Below, in pieces: positions 44,848 through 54,224 of a stretch of 64,000 nucleotides of DNA. Position numbers and translations under genes: made by a program. The notes below the pieces were generated by a model. The model made no database searches. It was not told the DNA's origin and saw only the letters and a program-made list of their open reading frames with translations. Each line of letters begins with the position of its first letter. Positions within the stretch are counted from its first letter, which is position 1. This DNA is from Polaribacter sp. KT25b (GTDB lineage: Bacteria; Bacteroidota; Bacteroidia; Flavobacteriales; Flavobacteriaceae). The DNA is taken from contig NZ_LT629752.1 in the NCBI RefSeq assembly GCF_900105145.1, positions 2,204,001 through 2,268,000 on the forward strand, read 5' to 3'.

Positions 44848-44981
44848 GCCCAACACCTTGTATAAAAAATTGCTATATTTGGTTTAAACTAAAGCCTGTT
44901 GCTTTTTTGCAAACTTCTGAATTTCCTCCGGAAATTCCTCGTTCACAAAACCGCAACTTTCCATACAAAACAACGTTAGGC
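44848..44981 (+). repeat. attC17, class II
   Basis: Left core GCCCAAC, right core GTTAGGC. Arms TTGTATAAAAAATTGC / GCAACTTTCCATACAA; apex GAATTTCC-TCC-GGAAATTC. Cassette end ACAGTGCCCAAC pairs with start GTTGGGCACTAT. Confidence 0.9.
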
Positions 44982-44987
44982 AAAATT

Positions 44988-45734
44988 ATGAAACCGAAAC
45001 TTCAAATATTATTAAGTATACTAATTTTGACTTTTAGTTGTGTTCAAAAAAACGAACAGAATAAAAGTGAAAACGTAATAAATATTGAAGAAAAAAAAGA
45101 AATAATTTATCCTAAAAAAGAATTTAAAAACAGCTTTGAAGTTGACACGACACTTGTTAAAAAGAATTTCTTTGGGGATTTAAAAATATCAAATTCAATA
45201 AAAGAAGATAGTATAGTATCATTATGTCAATGTAAAAAGTATAAGAAAGATAATAGAATAAAAATACAACTTAAAACTGCTATTCCAACAAAAAAGGAAT
45301 TAGATACTTTGAGTGAAAGTTTTAAGAAAAGAAATAGATTTTTACAAATTGGAGATTTAGGCTATTTGAAAACCATAAGTGGACAATTTAAGTTTTTAAC
45401 TATTGTACTAAAAGATAGTACTGTCGAAAGTATAAATTTGTATTCTAAATCGACCGAAAAAGAATATAATGGAATTGATTTTGATTCACTATCAATAGAA
45501 AAATATAAAATAAATATTTCAAAATTCAATTATTCAATTGCTTCAAATGTTTACGGAAATTTTGAACTTCATCTTAAAAAAGAATTTGGTTTTTTTGAGA
45601 ACGATACTATTCTAAAAAGTAGTTTTTTATGTAATAATTGGGTAATATCAGAAAAGAGCGAAATTAAAAATTGGAATATTAAAGAATATTTTGAAAATAG
45701 ACATAATGATAGAGGATTTAGAGTTATTGAATAA
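44988..45734 (+). CDS. Cassette 18: lipoprotein
   Basis: The ATG at 44988 (13 bp after the GTT) gives 248 residues; the frame is open further upstream but that part is attC17, so it is not used. Lipobox LTFSCVQ follows LQILLSILILTFSC. The mature protein has beta-rich stretches (SGQFKFLTIVLKDSTVESIN) and no recognised domain. Likely an envelope lipoprotein; role unknown. Confidence 0.65.
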   Translation: MKPKLQILLSILILTFSCVQKNEQNKSENVINIEEKKEIIYPKKEFKNSFEVDTTLVKKNFFGDLKISNSIKEDSIVSLCQCKKYKKDNRIKIQLKTAIPTKKELDTLSESFKKRNRFLQIGDLGYLKTISGQFKFLTIVLKDSTVESINLYSKSTEKEYNGIDFDSLSIEKYKINISKFNYSIASNVYGNFELHLKKEFGFFENDTILKSSFLCNNWVISEKSEIKNWNIKEYFENRHNDRGFRVIE

Positions 45735-45740
45735 AACTTT

Positions 45741-45874
45741 GCCTAACACCGTGTATAAAAAATTGCTATATTTAGCATAAACTAAAACTTGTTGCTTTTT
45801 TGCAAACTTCTGAATTTCCGTAGGAAATTCCTCGTTCACAAAATCGCAACTTTTAATACACAACAACGTTGTAC
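45741..45874 (+). repeat. attC18, class II
   Basis: Left core GCCTAAC, right core GTTGTAC. Arms GTGTATAAAAAATTGC / GCAACTTTTAATACAC; apex GAATTTCC-GTA-GGAAATTC. Cassette end ACTTTGCCTAAC pairs with start GTTAGGCAAAAT. Confidence 0.9.
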
Positions 45875-45880
45875 ACAATT

Positions 45881-47932
45881 ATGAAAAAGACACTCTACAC
45901 ATTCCTATTAACTTTAATTTCATATAATATTTATGCTCAAAATCATATTGTGAATGAGAATGATATCCCTAAACTAAATTCAATTATTAAATCTTTAGAG
46001 AAAGAATTTAATGGAAATGAAACTCCAACATATAAATCATTACCACATACATCGGCAAACTACTTTAAAATAATTACAAACAAGCCAAATGATTTTCTAA
46101 ATTCATTAGACAATGCTGAAAATTTTGAACAACTGATTAAGGAAAACCCAACCCTTCAAATTGATAGAGATTTATTAATTATTAAAAATGTAGGTTTCAA
46201 TTATAAGAAAGAAAAAAAAATTGAAGTCAAATCTTTTGAAATAGGTCAAAGTCAAAGACATTTAATTGAAATAAAATATAGCGATTCTTTAAACAATAGT
46301 AACATTAAATTTCTCTATTCAATACATAAAGAAACTTGGAGCGATTACAAAGATGCTTCAATCATTCAAGGGTTTTATTTAATTAATAAATTTAAGTCGA
46401 TTAATATTCCTGAAAAATATACAAATTGGATACACTATACAGATATTATAGTAAAACCAGAGACATCTATTTTCTATGACAACAAAGAAAAATCAAGTGG
46501 GTTAAGAAGCTATAAAAAAACTATTATTGACTCTTTGGTAAGTTATTATGAAACTAAAACTAACAAACCACCTTATCGGAAAGAACAAGACTTTATTGCA
46601 CGCAGAAAAGAATTAGACAAATGGCAATCAAAAAAGCAAAAGTTTTCCGATAGCTTATATAAAACGGATAAACATTTTAAAAAGCTTTTAATAGAAGCCT
46701 TATCATATGCAGAAGAAAATAAAGTTTCGAATGGAGATTTGGAAGATTTTACATCTCAATTAATTTCTAAAAATAGAGCTTTAGAGTTAATGCGACAAAA
46801 TCGACAGGTTGGTTCTTGCAGTTTTGATAATGGTCCAGTAATCCAACAAAAAAGAATTGCAGCTCTTGCTGCTCAAAATCAAAATTGGGAAGTGTTTATA
46901 CAGTCATTCCTTAATGTTATGAATGATAACGTTACAAGAAATGCCAATAGTAATATTGCGTCTAACGCCAGAAATACCTATATAGAAGAATTGGCAAAGT
47001 TGGATTTAGATATTGACAAAATCTTGTTGGGTTCTAATTTGAGAATTCAAGACACCGTTCAAAAACACTATTTTTCTGATGGTAGTAAAATAGCTAAAGC
47101 TTATGCAAATTTAGATTCTGAAAATCAGCATTATTTTGAAAAAACAATTTCTGATATTATTAGCGACAAATCAATAGATGCGTTTAATAAGCTTCATTTT
47201 TATAACACTTATAGAAGTTATCAATATTTTTTGAAAGATAGTCTCAAAAAGAATGAGGCAGATAAAAATATTGAAAAACTAATTCCTTTACTTCCTAATG
47301 AAATAAAGTCAAGAATTGAAAATCCTAATAAGCAACTTTACGATTTACTTTATCGAGAAAAAAATGAGTTAGACGAGTTTGAAATTAAATCCTCAATAAT
47401 AGCAAATATTTACTCTTACAGTTATGGTGGCGATTGTTGGCAAGCAGAATTAATAGAGAAAGGTTCAAACGGAAAAATCATTTATGATTTGACAATGGCT
47501 ATTGGAGAGGAAATAACACCTTTTCAAAACTTCCTTTATAAAAAAGATGAATTGACATCTCGTGTTATAAGTCATTCTTTTTTACAAGAAATCCTTAATG
47601 AAAATAGTGAAAACAAATTGTATGTTAAATTCACAAACGACAAATCATTTGCTAACTATAGAAATAAGGTAACCGAAGAAATACCAGAAGAATTAACTTC
47701 TGCACTGGATTTCAACAATGCAATTTCTTTGTACATATCATTTCCGAATAGAAAATATGTACGCTTCATTTTATTAGGCAATGGTAACTTATTGACTTTA
47801 GGAATTCCAAAGGATTTTGAATTACCAGGTTATAAATTCGAGGAATTAATGACTAAAGAAGAGAAATCATTCTTATCAACTTCATATAAAAGTTTTAAAT
47901 TATTTGACAACAAAGGAAAAATGTTGAATTGA
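45881..47932 (+). CDS. Cassette 19: large secreted hypothetical protein
   Basis: 683 residues from ATG 45881, 13 bp after the GTT. Signal peptide MKKTLYTFLLTLISYNIYAQ. The mature protein is mainly helical with a Lys/Glu-rich middle and no recognised domain; no T9SS tail is seen at the C-terminus. It is the largest single secreted protein in the array. Target compartment is periplasm or cell surface. Its size and lack of similarity to neighbours suggest an effector or envelope factor, but nothing shows which. Confidence 0.65.
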   Translation: MKKTLYTFLLTLISYNIYAQNHIVNENDIPKLNSIIKSLEKEFNGNETPTYKSLPHTSANYFKIITNKPNDFLNSLDNAENFEQLIKENPTLQIDRDLLIIKNVGFNYKKEKKIEVKSFEIGQSQRHLIEIKYSDSLNNSNIKFLYSIHKETWSDYKDASIIQGFYLINKFKSINIPEKYTNWIHYTDIIVKPETSIFYDNKEKSSGLRSYKKTIIDSLVSYYETKTNKPPYRKEQDFIARRKELDKWQSKKQKFSDSLYKTDKHFKKLLIEALSYAEENKVSNGDLEDFTSQLISKNRALELMRQNRQVGSCSFDNGPVIQQKRIAALAAQNQNWEVFIQSFLNVMNDNVTRNANSNIASNARNTYIEELAKLDLDIDKILLGSNLRIQDTVQKHYFSDGSKIAKAYANLDSENQHYFEKTISDIISDKSIDAFNKLHFYNTYRSYQYFLKDSLKKNEADKNIEKLIPLLPNEIKSRIENPNKQLYDLLYREKNELDEFEIKSSIIANIYSYSYGGDCWQAELIEKGSNGKIIYDLTMAIGEEITPFQNFLYKKDELTSRVISHSFLQEILNENSENKLYVKFTNDKSFANYRNKVTEEIPEELTSALDFNNAISLYISFPNRKYVRFILLGNGNLLTLGIPKDFELPGYKFEELMTKEEKSFLSTSYKSFKLFDNKGKMLN

Positions 47933-47943
47933 AAAATAACTGT

Positions 47944-48075
47944 GTACAACAATGCATATAAAAAATAGCTAAATCATTGTAAATATGAAATTTATAACGC
48001 AAAAATATATTAATTTTAAACATCTGAAAAGTACGTTTTCAAACACGCTACTTTTCATATTCTAACCCGTTGGCA
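47944..48075 (+). repeat. attC19, class V
   Basis: Left core GTACAAC, right core GTTGGCA. Arms GCATATAAAAAATAGC / GCTACTTTTCATATTC; no strong apex. Cassette 19 end AACTGTGTACAAC pairs with start GTTGTACACAATT. Confidence 0.82.
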
Positions 48076-48116
48076 ACAAGCTGAAAATCGAGAATCCGAG
48101 AATATAATTTTTATAA

Positions 48117-48842
48117 ATGGAAATATTTCAAAACATAATTATCCCTTTAATATCTGCATTGGTTGGAGGATTATTTTCAGTTTGGGTTTTTAACAAAGGT
48201 CTTAACAAGAAAAAACAAGAAGAAAGAAAAAACAGAATTCAAAACAACTTTGAAACTGAAGAATATTTCTTTTATAATTTAAAATCAATATTATACTTCA
48301 TAGACCAACAAGTTGATGCAATTTCAAAGACTTCTCGAAACACTAAAAATTGGTTTCATAAAAATTTGACTTTAGCAACATTCTCTGAATTAAAAATGAC
48401 TGAATTAAGAGAGTTAAACTTTAAAACTTTGTTTCAAATATTAGTAATAGACAGACAAGGAAATAATAAAGAAAAAATGCAAGATTTTATAAATATTAAG
48501 AACTGCTTGCATAACATAGAAGACTTTGTTCAAAAACATAAAGATGAAAATGAAAAGCCTCATATAGATTTAAACAAATATTTGGACATTTGGAATAGCA
48601 GTTTAAAAAATTTAACTCAATTATATAATCATTACATTTTTTTAAAACCTAGTAAAGACGATTCCCTAATGCCGATACTACATAAATATATTGTAGTTGA
48701 ACAGCGAAAATTAATGGAGAATGGAAATGACCAAAATATGGAAGTGTTTTATAACTCTATCATAATTCCTTTTATGAATGAAATTGTTGCATATAAAAAC
48801 TCTGATGACCAAAGAATTTTACCTGTTATTGAAAACTCTTAA
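48117..48842 (+). CDS. Cassette 20 gene 1: membrane-anchored helical protein
   Basis: 241 residues. A single N-terminal TM (IIIPLISALVGGLFSVWVF) is followed by a basic stop-transfer (NKGLNKKKQEERKNRIQNN) and a ~190-residue cytoplasmic helical domain. No recognised family. Its stop TAA overlaps the ATG of the 50-residue basic ORF (TAATG), implying coupled translation. Confidence 0.6.
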   Translation: MEIFQNIIIPLISALVGGLFSVWVFNKGLNKKKQEERKNRIQNNFETEEYFFYNLKSILYFIDQQVDAISKTSRNTKNWFHKNLTLATFSELKMTELRELNFKTLFQILVIDRQGNNKEKMQDFINIKNCLHNIEDFVQKHKDENEKPHIDLNKYLDIWNSSLKNLTQLYNHYIFLKPSKDDSLMPILHKYIVVEQRKLMENGNDQNMEVFYNSIIIPFMNEIVAYKNSDDQRILPVIENS

Positions 48843-48994
48843 TGGAATGCCGTAAAAGCTACGAACAGACAAAAGCGTTAAGATACCAGAGGAGGAAAAA
48901 CATATTAAGTTCAGGTAGGAGATTGATTAAAATAAAACAACTTTTGAACGAAAGTATAAATTCAATGGAAAGAAGAAAAAAACGAATTGAATAA
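48842..48994 (+). CDS. Cassette 20 gene 2: 50-residue basic protein
   Basis: MECRKSYEQTKALRYQRRKN is followed by a basic helix ending MERRKKRIE. It overlaps the previous stop as TAATG and ends 8 bp before the left core of attC20. The strong positive charge suggests contact with nucleic acid or membrane. It could also be a decayed C-terminus of a longer gene. No family recognised. Confidence 0.4.
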   Translation: MECRKSYEQTKALRYQRRKNILSSGRRLIKIKQLLNESINSMERRKKRIE

Positions 48995-49001
48995 AGCCAA
49001 T

Positions 49002-49136
49002 TGCCAACACCGTGTATAATTAATTGCTTTGTTCTTGCCTACTTGCGAAAATTCCTGCGGAATTTTCACGGGTTCGTAAAAGTTTACTAAATTAGTTGCT
49101 TAACCACGCAACTAACCATACACAAACACGTTATGT
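49002..49136 (+). repeat. attC20, class IV
   Basis: Left core TGCCAAC, right core GTTATGT. Arms GTGTATAATTAATTGC / GCAACTAACCATACAC; apex GAAAATTCC-TGC-GGAATTTTC, a 9-bp stem. Confidence 0.9.
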
Positions 49137-49204
49137 GGCATTTAAAAAACTATACTTTCCTGAAATAGGTTGACTAAAAATTAAACACTTAATTATAGTC
49201 ACTT

Positions 49205-49663
49205 ATGAAAACACAAAATGAACACTGCCGAAAAAAAACTTACGAAAAAGTAACTTTAGAGCTTAAATTATTAGTCGTTGACCAAATTCAAAATGGTCAG
49301 ATCTCAACCAACTTCGCTTCTAAAAAATATGACATTCCTAGAACTACCATTGGCTATTGGATTAAAAAATATAGTACTTTAGTGCAACAAAATACAGGAA
49401 TGAGCAAAATAAACGAAATAAAAAAATTAAAGGAACGTATTGAAGCCCTTGAGTTTATCAAAGACTTTCAGCAAGATATTATTGCCGATATGGAAATCAT
49501 TACAGGAGTCGATTTATCAAAAAAGTCGCTGCCCAAAACATTAGTAAAAGAGATAGAGCTAAAAAAGAAAAACCGTTTAAAAGAAAGTGGTTCTATGAAT
49601 GTTTTGGGATTAGTAAACAAGCCTTCTACAAAAGATGTAAAGAGCAAGAAATCAAACAAATAA
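49205..49663 (+). CDS. IS3-type OrfA, copy 4
   Basis: 152 residues, identical in protein to copies 2 and 3; slippery heptamer present. Confidence 0.9.
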   Translation: MKTQNEHCRKKTYEKVTLELKLLVVDQIQNGQISTNFASKKYDIPRTTIGYWIKKYSTLVQQNTGMSKINEIKKLKERIEALEFIKDFQQDIIADMEIITGVDLSKKSLPKTLVKEIELKKKNRLKESGSMNVLGLVNKPSTKDVKSKKSNK

Positions 49664-49683
49664 ATTATGATAAACTTATTGTA

Positions 49684-50457
49684 ATGGTACTAGATTATCG
49701 CAAAAAAGTAGGCATGAGAACTGGTGGTATTAAGCTGTATGATGAACTAAAATCTGACTTCATAAAACAAAACATAAAGATGGGAAGAGATAAATTTTAC
49801 GACTTTTTAAGGCTCCATAATTTGCTCGTCCCTAAGCTTAAAAATTACGTGACAACAACAGATTCGAATCATCAATTTAGAAAATATAAAAACCTGATTA
49901 AAGACCAAGTGCCTAATAGACCAGAACAACTCTGGGTAACCGATATAACATACATTAAAACAGAAAATGGACACAATTATCTAGCAATCGTAACAGATGC
50001 TTATTCCAAGCAAATTATGGGCTATAAATTAGATAACAACATGAAAACATCTCTTTGTACAGAAGCTCTTGCTATGGCTATTAAAAACAGAAAATATCCT
50101 AATGAAAAACTAATTCATCATTCCGATAGAGGTTTTCAATACTGTAATCCTAAATACACAGCATTTGCCGAAGAAAATGGAATGATAATGAGTATGACAG
50201 AACAATATGATCCTTACGAAAATGCAATCGCTGAGAGAATTAATAGAACTTTAAAATATGAATATGGACTTAGAAACTGTATTAAAAACACTGCTATTGC
50301 TCAAGAAATCACAAAACAAGCTGTAGATATATACAATAATTTGAGAAAGCATTTTAGCCTAGATTTAAGAAATCCTGCTGACGTACATTTAAATCCTAAC
50401 ATCAAATACAAATCATATCGAAAAAATAAAGTAAATTTACCTGAACTTAAAATTTAA
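49684..50457 (+). CDS. IS3-type OrfB (DDE), copy 4
   Basis: 257 residues, identical in protein to copies 2 and 3 with the full catalytic triad. Confidence 0.92.
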   Translation: MVLDYRKKVGMRTGGIKLYDELKSDFIKQNIKMGRDKFYDFLRLHNLLVPKLKNYVTTTDSNHQFRKYKNLIKDQVPNRPEQLWVTDITYIKTENGHNYLAIVTDAYSKQIMGYKLDNNMKTSLCTEALAMAIKNRKYPNEKLIHHSDRGFQYCNPKYTAFAEENGMIMSMTEQYDPYENAIAERINRTLKYEYGLRNCIKNTAIAQEITKQAVDIYNNLRKHFSLDLRNPADVHLNPNIKYKSYRKNKVNLPELKI

Positions 50458-50565
50458 TCTAAAAGCTAGTTCAAATTATTTTTTTGCCTTCTAAACGGCT
50501 AAAAAAAATAGTTTGAACGGGTAAATTAATAAAAAAAAAGGTCAACCTATATCAGTATAATACAA

Positions 50566-51657
50566 ATGAAAAAGAAATTTTACATAATAATTTTAGTTTT
50601 TAGCTTTTTATCATGTGTAAAAGGCGAATTATTTGATGCAAAAAAATCAAAATCATATTTTATTAAAAATAATAATATTTATTATTCACCTAATGGGAAT
50701 TGGTTTGAATTAGGATACAATAAATCTGAAGCAGATTACAAAACATTTGAAATACTTTCTGAACAAATATCTAAGGATTCTAAATCAATCTATTTTGGAT
50801 ATCAAAAACAAAGTCAAATAGATTACTCATCCTTTAAATTAGATTCAAATGGAATTCCAAAAGACAAAAATAATGTTTATGAATATGGAATTAACTATCT
50901 AAAACCTGTTACAATAGAAGGTATTGATATTGAAACATTTGAATATTTACGAAAAAATAGATCAAGTAAATATTCTTGGGCAAAAGATAAAAACAATTAT
51001 TACTTCAAGGGAAAAAAATTGAATATCAATTATAATAGCTTAAAATTTATAAATGAAGATTTTTTTTATGACAATGAGCATCTTTATTCTGATTTAAAAG
51101 GTTGGAAAATAATTACAATTTCTAAAATTGAAAGTACCCCTAAAAAAGTCAATGAAAAATATATTTTATCTAACGATACTTTATACTATGTCGGAGAAAA
51201 TAAAAAAAATAGAATTTCTTTATTTTCGGAAAAAATAGAAAAATATGAAAAGTTTGGTACTATTTCTAAAAATGTAGTTTCAATAGATACAATAATTTTC
51301 TCTTTTGGGACAAAGTACGAGCCTTTAGATCCTAAAACTTTAAAAAAAATTAAAATAGATTATAATAGTTTTGAAACTTTATATGAATCTCATTCTAAAA
51401 TAAGCTTTAATTATTATAAAGATATTAGAAATGTCTATTTCAATAATTTTATAATTGAAAAAGCAAATCCAAAAACATTTAAAGTATTGGGTTTAAGTTT
51501 TTCTAAAGACGATAAATTTGTATTTTATAATACAGAAGTGTTAAAAGGAATTGATTCTAAGTCATTCAGAAAAAGTAAAAATGGATATACTTGGAAAGAT
51601 GATTTTGGAAATGAATTTGATTTCAAAGGAAATAGAATTAGTGAAAAAAAACTATAG
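50566..51657 (+). CDS. Cassette 21: DKNYY-repeat lipoprotein
   Basis: 363 residues with lipobox FSFLSCVKG. The body repeats a short motif of the DKNYY family: SKSIYFGYQKQ, DKNNVYEYG, AKDKNNYYFKGKKL, YDNEHLYSDLKGW, DIRNVYFNNF and DDKFVFYNTEV, each followed by a residue run such as D-x-x-S/T-F. The repeats predict a beta-propeller-like or solenoid surface lipoprotein. The ATG lies 2 bp beyond the IS right end, so its expression may depend on the IS. Confidence 0.8.
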   Translation: MKKKFYIIILVFSFLSCVKGELFDAKKSKSYFIKNNNIYYSPNGNWFELGYNKSEADYKTFEILSEQISKDSKSIYFGYQKQSQIDYSSFKLDSNGIPKDKNNVYEYGINYLKPVTIEGIDIETFEYLRKNRSSKYSWAKDKNNYYFKGKKLNINYNSLKFINEDFFYDNEHLYSDLKGWKIITISKIESTPKKVNEKYILSNDTLYYVGENKKNRISLFSEKIEKYEKFGTISKNVVSIDTIIFSFGTKYEPLDPKTLKKIKIDYNSFETLYESHSKISFNYYKDIRNVYFNNFIIEKANPKTFKVLGLSFSKDDKFVFYNTEVLKGIDSKSFRKSKNGYTWKDDFGNEFDFKGNRISEKKL

Positions 51658-51789
51658 CCAACAACGTGTAAAAAAAATTGCTAGTAAAAACCTACTTGCG
51701 AAAATCCTCGCGGATTTTCTTGGTTTGTGTTTTATTTACTAAATTCATTGCTTAAAGCACGCAACTTTCCTTACACAACAACGTTGTAA
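51656..51789 (+). repeat. attC21, class I
   Basis: Left core AGCCAAC, right core GTTGTAA. Arms GTGTAAAAAAAATTGC / GCAACTTTCCTTACAC; apex GAAAATCC-TCGC-GGATTTTC. The stop of the cassette-21 gene lies at its left edge. Confidence 0.88.
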
Positions 51790-52314
51790 AAAACTGGGCG
51801 AAAGTATAATTTAAGAACAAAAGTTATTTTAAAATACATTTGGCTTTAAAAGTCTGAAAACTCAAAAGGCGAAAAAAAAGTTTGAAAAAATTAGTTTTGA
51901 AACACTCTCTCGCGAATCAAAATTTTGAAATAATTTTGTTGGTTTTTGGGAATTTAAAAATTTAAATAGTTGTTTAAGTTCTGAGTTTTAAAACGCTAAA
52001 AAAAAGGAAAAACTTGCATAATTTAGCTTGTTTGAAAATATCTGAAAACTTGAAACTAAAATCCTGTTTGAAACTAAAAATTGTATAATTGAGCAAAGTA
52101 TTGTGTAAAAGTCGGAGAAATTCGTTTTTTAAAGCAAAATTTATAAAGGCTGAGAGATTTCTAGAAGTAAAAAAAGTGTTTCATAATATTCTGAATTAAA
52201 AGCCTGGGAAAACGCTGAAAAATTAAAATTTCGGAATTTCCTCAGAAACTCAAAAAAGGAAAGAATAGAAGTAGGAATCTTAGAACTTGTTAATTGGAAA
52301 TTAAACACGCATTT
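51790..52314 (+). other. Cassette 22: cassette without an ORF
   Basis: The 525 bp between attC21 and attC22 contain no ORF of useful length on either strand. A TAATTTTG (-7-like) lies at 51931-51938. It is bounded by normal recombination sites, so it moves or moved as a unit. It may encode a non-coding RNA or hold a decayed gene; several scattered short repeats of CTGAAAA and TTTGAAA are seen. Confidence 0.5.
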
Positions 52315-52447
52315 TACAACACCTTGTATAAAAAATTGCTAAATTAGTGCCTAAGTAAAGTTTGTTGCTTTTTTGTCAACCTCTATTTTCCTTCGGAAAA
52401 TAGCCGTCGACTTAAAACGCAACTTTCCATACAAAAACACGTTGTGT
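52315..52447 (+). repeat. attC22, class II variant
   Basis: Left core TTACAAC, right core GTTGTGT. Arms TTGTATAAAAAATTGC / GCAACTTTCCATACAA; apex TATTTTCC-TTC-GGAAAATA. Confidence 0.88.
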
Positions 52448-52479
52448 GTAATACCAAACAGAAAACCAAAGAAAAATAA

Positions 52480-54060
52480 ATGGAGCAGAATACAATTGAA
52501 ATAATTAAAACGATTGGAAGTCAATGGAAGTTTTTATTAGTGGTATTTCTTATAGTTGTTTTCATTATTAAATGGAAAACAATTTGGTCATTCATAGGCA
52601 ATTTTACACAAATTAGAGTAAAAAGAGGGCAGACTGAATTTGAAATGCACCGCAAAGAAAACAAAGAAGATAGTGAAACGACTAATCAAGAAAAAGTAAT
52701 CCCCAAAGGAGATTCTTTAGAAGATGACAATGAAGAATTATCAGAATTAGAAAACAATGGAAATATTTTTATTCAATATCACAATGCTCTAAGTGAAAAG
52801 AAATTTAAAGAAGCGAGTGAATTATTAGATAAAGTTTTAGCTGAAATAGAGAGTCCAAATCGAAAAAAAGAGGAAGTTGTACGTAGTTATTATTTAAGGC
52901 ATCAGTATGGTGATACTTCTGCTTTTAGAGAATTAGAAGAGTTTACTGATAAAATTGAAAACGACAACGAGAAAAAATCTCACGGTTTATTCTATTTAAG
53001 TTTAATATACAATCAAGCTAACAATTATGAAAAATCAGTTCAACTAGCTACTCAAGCTTTAGAAATAACAAACGACAATCAACAAAAAGCATTTTGTGTT
53101 TCTAGGATTTCAGATTATCATTTAGAAAATGACAATACAAAAGAGTCGCTCAAAATAATCATAAAAAGCATAGATAACATTAATGAAAAACAACCTAAAG
53201 TAATCTTATATAGAGCATTAGCTAATTATTATAAAAAAACTGAAAATAAATTATTAGAATCAATCGCATATCAAAAAGCACTTGAATTAACACCTAACAA
53301 CACTTATTTATTATTTGATGCAGCTTATAATTTTAGCGAGACAGAACAAGATTTAAAAGATTTAAGCCTTTTATTTTATAAAAAGCTTTTAGGCTTTGAT
53401 TCAAAATTTCAAAGTGCATTAAACAATATTGGTGTTACTTATAGAAATCTTGGGCTAGAGGTAAAATCTACAGAACAATATAAAAAGGCATTTGAATTAA
53501 AAAATAGTTTAGCCGCTTCAAATATTGCTAATCAATTAATTCATCTTGGATTTGTACAAGAAGCTGAAGAATATTTAAAAAAAGCAGAGGAGTTTGAAGA
53601 TCCACACGAAAATGTTTTTGAAGCCACTTCTTTAATAAAAACGAAAATAAATAAAGAAAAAGAGGAAGAAGAAAAAATTCTAAAAAAAGCAAAGAAAAAA
53701 TTTAGATTTTTTAATCATTTTGGAAATGCAGTTTTTACTTCAAAAAAAATAAGTTTTAAAATATCAAATCAATGGTATAATGATGATGATATCCCAATTA
53801 CGATTTCCCAAAACAATAATACAATTGAATTTTCTTGGGAAAATGGAGAAGAAAAACATTCAATAAATGGAGTTTTAACAAATAATTCAATATTTGCCAC
53901 CTACAAAAAACCTAAAAAGAATACTTATAGCTACAATGAACAAAATAAATACATACATAGAGATATTGAAGGATTTGGCTATATAAATTCAAGCAAAGAA
54001 ATGAGGTTCATATTTGAGTTTGAAAAAGAAATTATTGAATTGAATTTTACGGAAAAATAA
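52480..54060 (+). CDS. Cassette 23: membrane-anchored TPR protein
   Basis: 526 residues. An N-terminal TM (FLLVVFLIVVFIIKWKTIWS) anchors a cytoplasmic protein with TPR helices at ~95-375 (HNALSEKKFKEASELLDKVL; LFYLSLIYNQANNYEKSVQL; NNIGVTYRNLGLEVKSTEQY), a Lys-rich coil at ~385-410 and a C-terminal beta domain. The TPR array should bind a partner protein at the membrane. The start MEQNTIEIIKTIGSQWKFLL recalls sensor proteins of bacterial defence islands; no enzymatic motif. Confidence 0.7.
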   Translation: MEQNTIEIIKTIGSQWKFLLVVFLIVVFIIKWKTIWSFIGNFTQIRVKRGQTEFEMHRKENKEDSETTNQEKVIPKGDSLEDDNEELSELENNGNIFIQYHNALSEKKFKEASELLDKVLAEIESPNRKKEEVVRSYYLRHQYGDTSAFRELEEFTDKIENDNEKKSHGLFYLSLIYNQANNYEKSVQLATQALEITNDNQQKAFCVSRISDYHLENDNTKESLKIIIKSIDNINEKQPKVILYRALANYYKKTENKLLESIAYQKALELTPNNTYLLFDAAYNFSETEQDLKDLSLLFYKKLLGFDSKFQSALNNIGVTYRNLGLEVKSTEQYKKAFELKNSLAASNIANQLIHLGFVQEAEEYLKKAEEFEDPHENVFEATSLIKTKINKEKEEEEKILKKAKKKFRFFNHFGNAVFTSKKISFKISNQWYNDDDIPITISQNNNTIEFSWENGEEKHSINGVLTNNSIFATYKKPKKNTYSYNEQNKYIHRDIEGFGYINSSKEMRFIFEFEKEIIELNFTEK

Positions 54061-54068
54061 AGTACTAC

Positions 54069-54202
54069 ACACAACACCGTATATAATTTATTGCTGGCTT
54101 CTCGCCTACTTACGAAAGTCCTCGCGGACTTTCTTGGTCGGTAATTATTTACTAAATTAGTTGCTTGAAACACGCAACAAACCATATACAAACACGTTGG
54201 GC
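54069..54202 (+). repeat. attC23, class I
   Basis: Left core ACACAAC, right core GTTGGGC. Arms TATATAATTTATTGC / GCAACAAACCATATA; apex GAAAGTCC-TCGC-GGACTTTC. Cassette end AGTACTACACACAAC pairs with start GTTGTGTGTAATACC (one wobble, one mismatch). Confidence 0.9.
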
Positions 54203-54224
54203 ATAATTTAAGAAAAATCCGAAA

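Larger units (their letters stand above)
49151..50563 (+). mobile_element. IS3-family element, copy 4 (in cassette 21)
   Basis: Starts 21 bp after the attC20 GTT. The flanks differ (AAC on the left, AAA on the right), and the cassette start GTTATGTGGCATT does not fit its end ACTATAGCCAAC. Both facts indicate that the two IS flanks come from different insertions joined by recombination. Confidence 0.88.

Noticed and set aside
44907..44987. N-terminal extension of the cassette-18 lipoprotein
   Set aside because: The extension is attC17 read in frame; the signal peptide starts at 44988.
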